NCBI GenBank assembly: GCA_001939145.1
Contig: LSRX01000132.1
Coordinates: forward strand, 555,950 to 619,949
Origin: Symbiodinium microadriaticum
Taxonomy: Eukaryota; Sar; Dinophyceae; Suessiales; Symbiodiniaceae
Direction: 5' to 3'
Length of the DNA stretch: 64,000 bases
The notes beneath the pieces were generated by a model. It was not told the DNA's origin. It saw nothing but the letters and a program-made list of their open reading frames with translations, and searched no databases. Positions 37,501 through 44,266 of this stretch are shown one piece after another. How positions within the stretch are numbered: the first letter of the stretch is position 1; every line of letters begins with the position of its first letter. The position numbers were made by a program, and so were the translations under genes.

Positions 37501-39279
37501 CCAACCTGAGCACGTAGTTGAGGTCTGAGCCCTCTTATCCGATGCTCCATCCCCATATCCGGCGCCGACTCCGCGATGTAATGATGGAAGTTTGCGACTG
37601 CTTGACCAACCCGTAGGCCTGCGCTTCTCATGACCGTATGGGCCCTGATCACCATTATACAAGGTGTGCTGAAGGATGCTGGACGACGTCTTATATTCGG
37701 CAGTCGACCAAAACGAAGGAAAGCCCCCTCCAGCCCTTGACAACTCCCAAAGTTTACTAGTCTGATCGACATAAGACTCCGGATCCATTGGGGCCTCCAC
37801 CAAGGTCCACGGCGGCTGCAAACCAGCCTTTTCCCGTGCATCCTTTGCAACATGCATAATCAACAACATGCGCAGATGCATTTCATCCGCTTTCCTAGTC
37901 TGGGCGAGCTCCTGGCTGTTCAAACCGTCTAACCCCCATCGGTTATGCTCGTCACGGCCTCTCAACGGTCTAGGCGCTGGTTGCAAGAAGCGACTGACAT
38001 TGAACGTGTTAGAGGGGAGTGCCCCCCACACCACATCCAACTTACCCTGGGCAGCTAAACTCATGATGTATCCGAATGTTTGTGGAGAGGTTATGTCCTC
38101 CTTTTCCCCAATCGAAATCACCTCATATCCCAGCGCGACCCCTTGCGCTTCGACCTCTCGCCGAGTCTCTCCCGCAAACAAGTGAAGCAGGACCTTGCTA
38201 GCTCTCTCAACTGTTCTCCTCTTTCGACGGTTGAAGACAATAGACTTAGAATCTACCTTAGCCCATGCAGTCAAATGCTGCAGAATCTCCAGTGGCACCG
38301 ATGGCCAAAGAGTCAAAGCGGTCTCACCCAACCTCTCGGAAACCACATCGTCCCTAATAATCGCATCCGTCAATGCACTTATGACTTGTTCAGGTTCTGA
38401 CAACTGTTTCCTAGCCTGCAGGGCGCGAACCGCTGCACCTGCGGTGCTGATGTTATGTTGCTCCACCTGTTCTATCAGCTCTAGAGCTACCGATTCCGGT
38501 ACCCGAGGGCACCCGGTGGAAATATCCACCGGTAAGCGTCCCTGCGACGGATGCCAAAGCACGCACTCGTGGCCTCTCCAATCGAGCCTACATCCCATCC
38601 GAATGAGAGGGCCCAAAGCCACTATGGCCTCAACGGGCTCACTAGACAACAAAGTACCGCATGGAGTAGAAAACAGCTCTGTGGTGCCAGCTGCTAGCTC
38701 TACCGTTTTGCGAGCTAGTCCTATGGTCTCTCCCTGGCGCGCCTGGCGAAGACAACAACTAGCCCCACTGTCAATCAACCCCGTACGCTCCCCCGCACCC
38801 TGCAGTCTGTGCAACTGTGGAAACTCTGCCAAAGCCTTCGCTTGCATCTTCTCAATGAGTGTTGTTGCTGCTGCCAATAACTGCTTCTGGCCGTCATTAA
38901 CTGCAGTATCCTCCTCCACACGTTTTATCACTGCACCCTTTCCAGGCGCCTTACCCCCACCCTTATTACCCTTCCCTTTATCATCCGAGGTCTGGGCATC
39001 CTGAGTGGAGCGGGTAGTCGGACAGTCCGCCGATCTATGACCAACGCCACTACACTCGTAGCAGCGACTGCTAGAATCCGAGGAGCTTATAAGGGCACGA
39101 CGATCATGAGCAAACTTGCACTGAGCACCCAGCCTACACCCGTATTTGGACATCCAGTGCCAACAAGGAGTTTTGCCCCCGTGACCCGCCGTATTCTTCT
39201 CATCGTTCCCTTTCTTGCCTTTCCCCTTCCCTTTACCTTTATCGTCCCCCTTACCCTTATCAGCATCCCCCTCGTGCTT
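31540..39279 (-). CDS. Copia Pol polyprotein (-1 frame relative to gag)
   Basis: The frame is open from 39279 to the stop at 31540; its first ATG is at 39153 (residue 1 below, 2,537 residues from there). Before that ATG lie a Lys/Gly-rich stretch and the first cysteine of a CCCH finger, so expression as a Gag-Pol fusion by frameshifting is likelier than internal initiation. Domains: CCCH finger ending at H16; CCHC knuckle C31-C34-H39-C44; aspartic protease DSGA at 128-131; a Rossmann-like stretch about 321-530; integrase zinc site H582, H587, C591, C594 and catalytic D621, D801, E837; reverse transcriptase D1688 and YVDD at 1831-1834; RNase H D2019, E2058, D2093, D2142; and a C-terminal extension from about 2165 with two hydrophobic segments. 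No internal stop occurs. It would support reverse transcription and integration of the element. Confidence 0.95.
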   Translation of the reverse strand, partial: KHEGDADKGKGDDKGKGKGKGKKGNDEKNTAGHGGKTPCWHWMSKYGCRLGAQCKFAHDRRALISSSDSSSRCYECSGVGHRSADCPTTRSTQDAQTSDDKGKGNKGGGKAPGKGAVIKRVEEDTAVNDGQKQLLAAATTLIEKMQAKALAEFPQLHRLQGAGERTGLIDSGASCCLRQARQGETIGLARKTVELAAGTTELFSTPCGTLLSSEPVEAIVALGPLIRMGCRLDWRGHECVLWHPSQGRLPVDISTGCPRVPESVALELIEQVEQHNISTAGAAVRALQARKQLSEPEQVISALTDAIIRDDVVSERLGETALTLWPSVPLEILQHLTAWAKVDSKSIVFNRRKRRTVERASKVLLHLFAGETRREVEAQGVALGYEVISIGEKEDITSPQTFGYIMSLAAQGKLDVVWGALPSNTFNVSRFLQPAPRPLRGRDEHNRWGLDGLNSQELAQTRKADEMHLRMLLIMHVAKDAREKAGLQPPWTLVEAPMDPESYVDQTSKLWELSRAGGGFPSFWSTAEYKTSSSILQHTLYNGDQGPYGHEKRRPTGWSSSRKLPSLHRGVGAGYGDGASDKRAQTSTTCSGWAPGMISLLFDVLKEDAVQHKVAKSEISWEAHIKSGHWPPCRRCRICIAASARHRAHKRISSPASWSLALDTVGPFRKAEDETSSGLRYLLVACLLVPVDGSGKPVLGPDQEQGKERDGADEPSGGVGVVVAGAGGGSADAHDEEQGYEAGGSTDQPHAHSDDIDDDLWNELFEPDEASGLAPEADEESLQLCVRQTEGLDQCEVEGLHWRELVFVEAMRRKTPTSVAQFTSKILGEIRELGFPVTRIHSDAGSEFITPQMRALAARNDIRQTCAAPEEHDSNGRIENVIKRMKAQVRIHLHGPDGGLELWPVAARAAVSSWRASTLQSMGMKIPSVVPFGTRVQVLTRSWLRRHKQAWSLKATSATVLCPASLVKLGYVVRIGKRLSVVTKLFEGEDPPVRAVLNQGDAEPPLAHSIGPETRITGKQPRPDMSIVPAPRSRAREKVPGPGRIPKASKVGADSDELTLSAAELPSKAGSQVPSENRTIGGACPDQEVGNDVKKGLRPQHQGCEDQPHSHFGIRKSGAITGAARKSVGLDVGFEVGNGSDEAVLVLAPLDSGLGTTPKPADAHDARLAPPNTAADAHDARLCGFPNREQAVGSGERPAPGVCAYRQPLHVFSGCHVVGSGECGASLDESGDKGLDVAQGVVRVDSVRFGREYFCRICETESVGADGRCLDCGCQAAVQQCPQTGEHGELCGMRNSFSVDTSSETTFDFKQFSDQHSKNSIPQIRKNRIAQNPKKQDPGGIPRIDAGDEQVQQRLETPVVFHGDAHIVAAQVADNNGGIDCMCLNRAEEERVSSDEDNLLKYSDDLAARGVDNLDCGLVVDRVLLGVKEAEENSEFSGDAHERMLTCDEKAEGGSKLSEEAELCKLERDELDAFVGMSRMREHSVEPEAGRESAEEGNESELKAHPEHEWTDCSQTEGLRLRSEVVQKDIEQFTEWLDERQLRLASLHEDVLQAWVDDTEDHSQVQQIWQDIQDLRYELRSLCLAQLHQDVEDVSATSSAAQETVLQTRIISNAEVMSHWDLWESPTQAELDNLVTDKHALRHSTQVELDQLQKQGFRVVLIPSKAIYSVKAPCGRRKCRLVACGNFLSSSESSKQEHKQVVYTASITIESLRTALAFSTRRKHMLITLDIKAAFLNAVLLPRDRQAAQAAAEKTDQSAAQTSTGNDESQTHEIVALIPPRMLITKGVFKPYDRLIVRKAVYGLDQSPRDWSLQRDQQLKALKIQCSGRTYRLFQSFAEDSIWLVATSEPRRGYTASLHTEVEDSIAGWVAVYVDDLLVGAEALLARAIVAAIMACWDCSSPQEVGDTEESSVRFLGIDLRWDGCGNLLLGQKAYVQELEARYSTELAQYGKPTTPMPPSFDEDVEEEGISITDLRRTQALLGEVLWTSIRTRPDISFVVSKLASRIGKAPVATYKAGLHVLAYLAATRDFVLTYWRENRNVWVNYKRYPDPLGLIEGFGDASFAPEAKRSMQCVQVYAEGAVVAWSVSRQAFMAQSSCEAEMIALMDLANYTISTAYLLDELLQCGSKKQILGDNVAALAIYGGTAAHWRTRHLRIRAKAFAEKYSESLLPAHHVAGEWNPADIGTKSLGAARHWKLCDLVRLRRPSDEIKNFTSSGSKCPALTECLQAVVLACCLCCVQAQPQHADITDYTLCFFMALIMISTVALWEAGRVMIRGLRGFCRARRPLLREPEPESEDESDRERRVEREPDQEDELAEASQQRAQHSMRRQEEEESAGGTGNAATELRRRGARVYLPEPEPVPDNPTAPLFRYADDAAIVGPAEQVEVLRGNGHANPPEPRQNDADRAAPRPRVRVMDYNEVRAEIIRQEADRRLLNFPPEPPIVINPAWGAPPIQPTVRELRQLSTDWGGYASAVFHRPPAGIRNDFYQYDTSRQVLIRWHCRPRLRLFNPDTTRLPAPLEARMLSGRRRTMVQDTRGDRMITDDFRGAAVATTRALEREWWGRTEMQVIPAERLQG
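31543..32661 (-). other. Pol C-terminal extension with hydrophobic segments
   Basis: About 370 residues follow RNase H. ALTECLQAVVLACCLCCVQA (about 2181-2200) could be a membrane helix or an internal signal-like segment, and YTLCFFMALIMISTVALW (about 2210-2227) a second helix. A highly charged Glu/Arg region follows, then a Trp/Arg-containing domain without known motifs. Typical copia polyproteins end soon after RNase H. An envelope-like or membrane-targeting role is conceivable but is inference only. Confidence 0.7.
32704..33126 (-). other. RNase H domain of Pol
   Basis: Residues about 2010-2150 hold GFGDASFAP, SSCEAEMIAL, LGDNVAALAI and PADIGTK, the copia-type RNase H motifs with D2019, E2058, D2093 and D2142 intact. 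Confidence 0.9.
33454..34326 (-). other. Reverse transcriptase domain of Pol
   Basis: Residues about 1610-1900 include YSVKAPCGRRKCRLVACGNF, TLDIKAAFLNA (D1688), AVYGLDQSPRDW and WVAVYVDDLLVG. The YVDD box and the KARLVARG-like block are typical of copia (RVT_2). The insert at about 1702-1730, rich in Ala, Gln and Ser, is longer than usual. Confidence 0.93.
34327..36333 (-). other. Low-complexity spacer of Pol with zinc-ribbon-like motif
   Basis: About 670 residues between integrase and reverse transcriptase are acidic and Ser/Gly-rich with few conserved features. ADAHDARL occurs twice near residues 1119-1140. At about 1213-1232 CRICETESVGADGRCLDCGC has two CxxC pairs, spaced like a small zinc ribbon. 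Confidence 0.7.
36334..37416 (-). other. Integrase domain of Pol with internal insertion
   Basis: H582 and H587 with CRRC (591-594) form the N-terminal zinc site. The core has LALDTVGPF (D621), RIHSDAGSEF (D801) and SNGRIENVI (E837). D801 and E837 are separated by exactly 35 residues. D621 and D801 are 180 apart, far more than the usual spacing, because an acidic Gly-rich insert lies at about 650-760 (DNA 36874-37206). Confidence 0.92.
37564..38193 (-). other. Methyltransferase-like stretch of Pol
   Basis: Residues about 321-530 sit between protease and integrase. VLLHLFAGETRR resembles motif I (DLFAGxGG) of C5-cytosine methyltransferases, KLDVVWGALPSNTFNVSR resembles motif IV (DxVxGGPPCQxFS, but with Ser where the catalytic Cys would be), and WTLVEAPMDPES lies where the ENV motif could be. 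The order and spacing fit, but this is a by-eye comparison. If right, it is a catalytically dead relic or a structural domain. Confidence 0.4.
38760..38785 (-). other. Aspartic protease active site of Pol
   Basis: RTGLIDSGASCCLRQ at residues 123-137 carries the DSGA variant of the retroelement protease motif D(S/T)G. Confidence 0.85.
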
Positions 39280-41666
39280 TCACCTTGTTCTATTCGGGCT
39301 AGCTTTTGCTTCTTACCAGCACCTGCATTCTCAATCACCTGAAGCTCTGCCTGCAACATCTGTCCCAGGCTCATGGCTTTTGATTGGTTAGGCACATGAT
39401 CTATGCTATGCTGATGTCTAAACGTCTGCAGGCGAAACTGTGCCTCTGGCCAACCTGTTAATGCCTTTGAAGTGAGAATGTCTAGTCCTGAAACTAGCAA
39501 TGTTGCATCAGGAATTGCCACATCGAGCTCAGTAGCTCGTCGTATCCACCTGGTCCACCTACGCACTCCACGCAAAGCTTCACTTACTGTTTGTGGTGTT
39601 TCTGGTGCAGTCAAATACTTTAGTAGCGCACTGCGTTCTCTAAGGCCACCTGGCTGGTAAGTGGTAAGGACTAGACCTACCAACTCTATTGAAGACAATC
39701 GTCGCTGTGATACCGCCTCGTCCTTGACAGCTGCTGGTACTGCCTTCAACAGAAGTGAAACCGCTCGTTGTTCAACACGTGTGAAGGGTCCGGTGTCAAA
39801 CCGGTCTTGCCTGGTGGGTTTCAGGGAGATTCTATCAATTGGGGAAGCGGCTAACCAAGTAGCATAATACTCGTTTGATGCGGCTAGAACTTCTGACCAC
39901 CACTGCGTAGCATTCGCACTCAAATCTCGCATGGACGGGCTCACCAATGCCAACCAATCCCCAGCGATCAACGGCATAAGCTCTTTCTCAGAATCTTTGA
40001 TTTCTAATTTTTGCAACTCCGGAACAGTTTTAACATCTTCTACCCGAGATTCCGAACCCTTACCCTGTCTCAGCGCCTCAAGAGCAACCACAAGCCGCTG
40101 AATGTCCGACTGTGGCTCGACAACGGGTTGAGGAGGGGGAACAATGGTTTTAGCTCGTGCGGGTGAAGGTGATCTAGTTCCTCGTCTAGGCGACCGGTGC
40201 ATTGGAGGAGGCTTGATCTCAGTGCCACCTGGCGAAATGGGATAAACGATTCTGGGCTTCATCGGCGTTACCGCTCTAGTGCTAGCAGCTTCTACAGGTT
40301 TAGGCATGACTTCTGCTGGCGGTGTGGGCGCAAAAGCCTTAGCATGAACATGCGCAGTCGTTGTTGCCATAGCCGTGGGATCCACGACTGAAGCCGATGA
40401 CATTTCCGCAGGAATTAGAGGAGCAGTCAAACTAGCACCATACCAAGTCAACTCTCCCTGTCTATCCCTGCTCTGATCCCACTCCAATGCATTCTGTGGT
40501 TCAGACATGCTGGGCCTCAAGGCTCGAGATTCATGTTGTGGTCGCTCATTTCCAGGCTCTGACTGGGCTCCCGGGTGTCGCTCAAACGGTGATCTTGCCC
40601 TAGGCTCAAGAACGTCGCTAGCGGACACCCTCCTAGGAACACCCACTCTCCTACCATCAACGCTTTCTGACCCTCCAGTCTCTGTTGGAATCAGTTGCAA
40701 TCCTCCAGCACCCAGGTGCCAAGCGTAAGATGAACCATTTACCCAAACCACTCCTTGGGTGGGTATTGAGGTTTCCGTTTGTGGCTGTGGCAGACCTCTG
40801 GCGCTAAACTTCCCATGCTTATTCTGATTATCATCCCGCATGAGGTTCTCACCGGCACCCCGTGTACGAAGATCTGCTGTTGCCAACTCTTCGGTTACCT
40901 GGGTGGGTTCTGGCCTCTGCTCTGGAGGTCCAGCTTCCAGACTAAGCAGCCGCGCTCGATCAAGCAAGTCCCCATCAACTGACGCCGGTATGGATGCCGC
41001 CTCCAGCGCTCCCAACCGCGCATCCAGATGCGTTTGTTGCTCCAACACCTGCCCCAGCATAGGAGTAACCTGATCCGCAATTAATTTGCTCATCATCCCA
41101 CCAAGTTGCCCCATCAGTTGGTTCATCACCGTCTGCGGAGCTATAGTCGGGGCCGATTCCTGCCCTGCAGCTGCGCTCAACGCCGCCGCATAATCCGGTA
41201 CCAACTCGCTCTCACTGTTATCATGTTGCGGCACCCGACCGTGATCCGACCTCGAAACCACCGTTTTGGCGCTAATCTCACTCTCTTTACCCATACTCCT
41301 CCTTCCCGGGGAGCTGTCCTGCACATCAAGCCTGGCCACCACAGGATTCTGGGCCGGAGCTGATGAACGACCTCTCATAGACTCTTCCGCCGAAGTGCCT
41401 TCCGAAACCAAACGCTGCGTTTCTGGATCCAAACCCATAGTGGCTTGATCCCCTGTATCCCCACCATATGGAGGCTCCAACTGTTGCTGATCTTCCGCCT
41501 GCTCTTCCTTGATTCTCTGCTCTTCTGACTGCTCATGCCGCGCTAGGTCTGATGGCCGTGCTACGTGCGATGACTGAGTAGCTTCCATAAACTGTCGCTG
41601 CACCTCTATGCTCCAGAAAGGGCTGGGTCGGGGCGTATCCCCGTCAGCACCTCTCTGATCTGCCAT
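39087..41666 (-). CDS. Copia Gag, 859 aa
   Basis: The ATG at 41666 lies 33 bases after the 5' LTR. The N-terminal part starts MADQRGADGDTPRPSPFWSI and has a short coiled-coil-like stretch at about 180-225. The middle is disordered and Pro/Ser/Arg-rich. Residues about 555-785 form a helical capsid-like domain with AVSLLLKAVPAAVKDE, TTYQPGGLRERSALLKYL and GVRRWTRWIRRATELDVAIP. The frame ends in a basic tail at 39087 without a zinc finger. The nucleocapsid-type fingers are encoded only in the overlapping -1 frame, so plain Gag would lack them unless frameshifted. This domain style is what I associate with dinoflagellate copia elements. Confidence 0.9.
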   Translation of the reverse strand: MADQRGADGDTPRPSPFWSIEVQRQFMEATQSSHVARPSDLARHEQSEEQRIKEEQAEDQQQLEPPYGGDTGDQATMGLDPETQRLVSEGTSAEESMRGRSSAPAQNPVVARLDVQDSSPGRRSMGKESEISAKTVVSRSDHGRVPQHDNSESELVPDYAAALSAAAGQESAPTIAPQTVMNQLMGQLGGMMSKLIADQVTPMLGQVLEQQTHLDARLGALEAASIPASVDGDLLDRARLLSLEAGPPEQRPEPTQVTEELATADLRTRGAGENLMRDDNQNKHGKFSARGLPQPQTETSIPTQGVVWVNGSSYAWHLGAGGLQLIPTETGGSESVDGRRVGVPRRVSASDVLEPRARSPFERHPGAQSEPGNERPQHESRALRPSMSEPQNALEWDQSRDRQGELTWYGASLTAPLIPAEMSSASVVDPTAMATTTAHVHAKAFAPTPPAEVMPKPVEAASTRAVTPMKPRIVYPISPGGTEIKPPPMHRSPRRGTRSPSPARAKTIVPPPQPVVEPQSDIQRLVVALEALRQGKGSESRVEDVKTVPELQKLEIKDSEKELMPLIAGDWLALVSPSMRDLSANATQWWSEVLAASNEYYATWLAASPIDRISLKPTRQDRFDTGPFTRVEQRAVSLLLKAVPAAVKDEAVSQRRLSSIELVGLVLTTYQPGGLRERSALLKYLTAPETPQTVSEALRGVRRWTRWIRRATELDVAIPDATLLVSGLDILTSKALTGWPEAQFRLQTFRHQHSIDHVPNQSKAMSLGQMLQAELQVIENAGAGKKQKLARIEQGESTRGMLIRVRGTIKVKGRGKARKGTMRRIRRVTGAKLLVGTGCPNTGVGWVLSASLLMIVVPL
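39106..39165 (-). other. CCCH zinc finger of the Gag-Pol fusion
   Basis: In the pol frame C-x8-C-x5-C-x3-H (CWHWMSKYGCRLGAQCKFAH) lies across the first methionine; its first Cys is upstream of that ATG. A CCHC knuckle (CYECSGVGHRSADC) follows 15 residues later. Both are likely to bind element RNA. Confidence 0.85.
39207..39234 (-). promoter_or_regulatory. Candidate -1 frameshift sites (two AAAGGGA heptamers)
   Basis: In gag frame A AAG GGA occurs at 39234-39228 and again at 39213-39207. Both match X XXY YYZ, and a -1 slip at either gives the pol frame, which opens at 39279. Gag ends at 39087, so both lie inside the 193-base overlap. No pseudoknot was assessed. The alternative is a one-base indel that split a single frame. 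Confidence 0.55.
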
Positions 41667-41681
41667 GGATTCCTTGTGATA

Positions 41682-41700
41682 GCGCTTGGGCTCGTAACCC
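41682..41700 (-). other. Primer-binding site matching a tRNA anticodon arm
   Basis: Next to the 5' LTR the plus strand reads GCGCTTGGGCTCGTAACCC. It can be laid out as a tRNA from the end of the D stem through the anticodon stem and loop: loop CTCGTAA, with GGG and CCC closing the stem. The anticodon would be CGT (threonine). The element RNA is complementary to it. Copia of Drosophila and yeast Ty5 prime from an internal tRNA fragment in the same way, though with initiator Met tRNA. Confidence 0.65.
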
Positions 41701-42028
41701 GTGATGAATCACCAGAGGTGATTGGCAAATAAGATCGTGACAATGACCAAGGCAATAGCAGCTACAGTCGTGAGAATCACAATCACGGAAGCGATAGCCA
41801 GTACGCACTTGATCAGCTTAGCTCAATTTTTCCATAGCTCAGGAATGATCTGTACACTCACTTACAGGAGTCTGACTCTGTTAACGTCTTTCTCTTTACA
41901 GCTGCGTCTCTTTACAGTCGCGTCTCTTGGACATTGAGCCATACAACTATACAACCAAACTCGACAAAGAAAGAAGAATGCCAGGCATCATGTAGTCGTA
42001 CTGCTGAGTCTCTGACCTTGCACACGCG
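41700..42028 (-). repeat. 5' LTR of the copia element
   Basis: 329 bp, identical to 31101-31429 as far as can be read. In element sense transcription would start within it and run leftwards. Its outer end joins the right-hand duplication ACCCT (42029-42033). Confidence 0.95.
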
Positions 42029-43117
42029 ACCCTAAACCCTAAACCCTAAACCCTAAACCCTATCACCTAAACCCAAAACCGACCCTAAACCCAAAACAGA
42101 CCCTAAACCCTAAACTGACCCTAAACCCTAAACCGACCCAAAACCACTGCGAGGCTGCGGCCGGGGGATCGGAGAGGCTCTGGCTCGGGCTGGGAAGGCT
42201 CCTGACTTGATGGAAGAGTTTGCGTTTTAAGGGCGTTTGGGGCTTTAGAGTTGAGGGGTTGAGGGTTTTGGGGTTTAGGGGTTAGAGTTTAGGGGTCTAG
42301 GGTTCAGAGGTTTAGGATTTAGGCTTCAGGGTTTAGGCTTTCGGGTTAAGGGGTCCAGGGTTTACAGGTTTAGGGTGTCTTGGTTGTAGTTTTGAAGTTT
42401 TACAGGGTATTCATGGCTAGGTACTTCTATCGGAACTACAAAGAGAAATGAACATTTTCCAAAAGCGCGCCATAGGAATTGATTTGATGGAATGCCGTTG
42501 TGCTTAGAAAGATTTCTTTCGGGGTTCCTGATTATGAACGATAGTGCTGCTAATTGCTCCGACCCCTATTGCTTAACCAAGACAACAATATGCACCGGAT
42601 ATTCGGATATCCTGATAGATTGGATGCTGTGCTTAGTCTCTACCCTGACCCCTAAACCCTAAACCCCAAACCCTAGCCCCTAAACCCTCAAACCCTAAAC
42701 CCAACTGGTGCCCGAATCTGCAAGGATTTCTGTGAGGCCGCTCTCTGTCTCAGTTTTCTGTCAATATCCGGAAGGACATCATGCCAATCAGCTTAGCTTC
42801 GGGTTTAGGGCCCTCAAAATAAACGATGACAAACCAAACCCCCCAAAATCCACAACCGGATGATCCAAGACCAAACCGAACATCTGAACAACACAGTTGC
42901 AAGTGGCAACGCCCAGCTCAACGGGTTCGTGTTAGAGGTTTTGCCCTTGCTTCGTAAACCCCACACACCAGAAACCCTATTTAGCTCCCTAAACCCTAAA
43001 CCCTAAACCCTACTCCACTGTTCGGCAGCTCCTCGAAATCCGGGTCCGCATCGGCATCGATGATCGCTTCGGCTACACCTTCAGCTCGTCCGCTTCTACT
43101 CGAAGAAGACCGAAGCC
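42029..43117. repeat. CCCTAAA tract, unique islands
   Basis: A CCCTAAA array (42029-42140), some units separated by GACC, is the right side of the copia target. The island 42143-42215 reads CGRGIGEALARAGKAPDLME on plus and may be an exon remnant. TTTAGGG variants follow to 42385, and further CCCTAAA runs lie at 42655-42700 and 42990-43012. Confidence 0.7.
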
Positions 43118-43213
43118 TTACCCATAGGCTCCTAAGTAGTTCCTTTTTGGGATTACCCTATAGGACCCTGAATATGAATCCCAAAAAGGAACTACTTTGG
43201 AGCCTGTGCGTAA
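43118..43213. mobile_element. Hairpin element (family A), copy 4 (uninterrupted)
   Basis: TTACCCATAGGCTCCTAAGT and ACTTTGGAGCCTGTGCGTAA are the arms, with AGTTCCTTTTTGGGATTA pairing to AATCCCAAAAAGGAACT. GCC on each side could be a 3-bp target duplication. This copy is the best empty-site reference for the tract inserted at 7003-7058. Confidence 0.9.
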
Positions 43214-43718
43214 GCCTTAGTCCCTACACCCAAAAACTGAAAAGGTTAATTGCTTCTTGAGACCATCTTCGTCAGGTCCCTAAACCGTAATCACTTGTAG
43301 TTGAAAACCCTAGCAACTCCGAAGCCTAAACCAAAATACCCTACCCCAAAGCGCTTCAGCAGTATTCCAGCCCTCTTCAACCTAGCACAGCAAACGATGA
43401 AACCTATAGAAAGCTACTCAACACCCTCAACAAGCAGACTATCAGTAATCAAACAGAAAAACGGACACAAAATTGAACCTCTAAGCAGCACCTTTCCCGC
43501 CCCTGAACCCCATGAGTCTTGAAGCCCTGAAACCTTGTGTTCTATAAGCCCCTTCAAGTCCGTCAAACACATTATAAATCATGCTAGTCTCAATACGCCC
43601 TTGGGCTTATGCACAGTGTGACACAAACCTCAGGAGCTCTCTAAACCCTGAACACCCCAAACCTAACCTGGGCTTTGAAGTAGCTGGCTGGCTGCTTGCC
43701 GACTCCAAGGCTCACTTG
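43214..43718. other. Unassigned unique sequence
   Basis: A plus frame of 73 codons (43301-43522) rich in Pro, Ser and Lys, and a 75-codon frame at 43581-43808, are open, but neither is protein-like enough to call. Few telomere-like units are present. Confidence 0.5.
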
Positions 43719-44266
43719 TTACTGTTGTGTGCGGCCTTCAGCCGCCTCCCCCGCGTTGGCCGCCTGTCTTTGACAATCCTCGCGATTGCTAGGGTCTATA
43801 GGGTTTAGGGTCTGAAAGCGCTTTGACGATTCCGGCGGCTTCTTGGAAGGCGGATACTGCGCCCTGTAGGCCGACTGTGCGCTCTTTGCCAGGCCGGATG
43901 GCAGCCCTGCCAACGTCGTCTTTGGGTTGCTTGGGTCTAACCCACTGGTGTTCAACCAGCATTTCTGGATGGTATGATTTCCCCATCCACATGCAACTCT
44001 TTTCTTATTCGTCTCCGGGTCGAAGACATTATATCCTTTTCCTTCTTTGAAACACAGCTTGCAGAACAGCCATGCTCCAGCTGCGCCGACGGACAACACA
44101 AAAGCCGATCTGCTTCAGTAAACTGCGTCTCCTCGGTCTCCAGCACACCACTCACATAGTCGGCCAGGACCAGAAGTGGCATTTCCACCTTCAACTCATT
44201 CTTGCCGTCGATGCTCATCCTGCCAGTGCCGAAAAAAGGCATCATTAAAGTACCTATAGTCTCCAT
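43719..44266 (-). CDS. Broken or two-exon gene segment, unknown protein
   Basis: Two good minus frames adjoin. The first (44266 to about 44110) reads MMPFFGTGRMSIDGKNELKV, EMPLLVLADYVSGVLETEET and QFTEADRLL. The second (about 44110 to 43810) reads VGAAGAWLFCKLCFKEGKGY, NVFDPETNKKRVACGWGNHT, IQKCWLNTSGLDPSNPKTTL and AGLPSGLAKSAQSAYRAQYP. CxxC and further Cys/His residues in the second part could bind zinc. They are in different frames with no room for a normal intron, so a frameshift or sequence error near 44100 is likely. Coding seems to end at GCTTTCAG before a CCCTAAA unit (43805-43812). Family B hairpin 44251-44356 lies at its upstream edge. Confidence 0.5.

Larger units (their letters stand above)
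31101..42028 (-). mobile_element. Ty1/copia LTR retrotransposon, apparently intact
   Basis: A 10,928-bp element with 329-bp terminal direct repeats, ACCCT duplication, primer-binding site, polypurine tract and gag plus pol frames on the minus strand. The order protease, integrase, reverse transcriptase, RNase H is diagnostic of copia. All main catalytic residues are present. The two LTRs are identical at every position I compared, which implies very recent transposition. The interior has no TTTAGGG units, in contrast with all surrounding DNA. It is about twice the length of a typical copia because of a long gag, low-complexity spacers, a region between protease and integrase, and a C-terminal extension. 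Confidence 0.95.

Noticed and set aside
38195..39004. Plus-strand frame of 269 codons within pol
   Set aside because: Antisense shadow of the protease and methyltransferase-like region.
41722..41937. 71-codon frame on plus inside each LTR (also 31123-31338)
   Set aside because: It is antisense to the element, lies wholly in the LTR and is duplicated only because the LTRs are identical.
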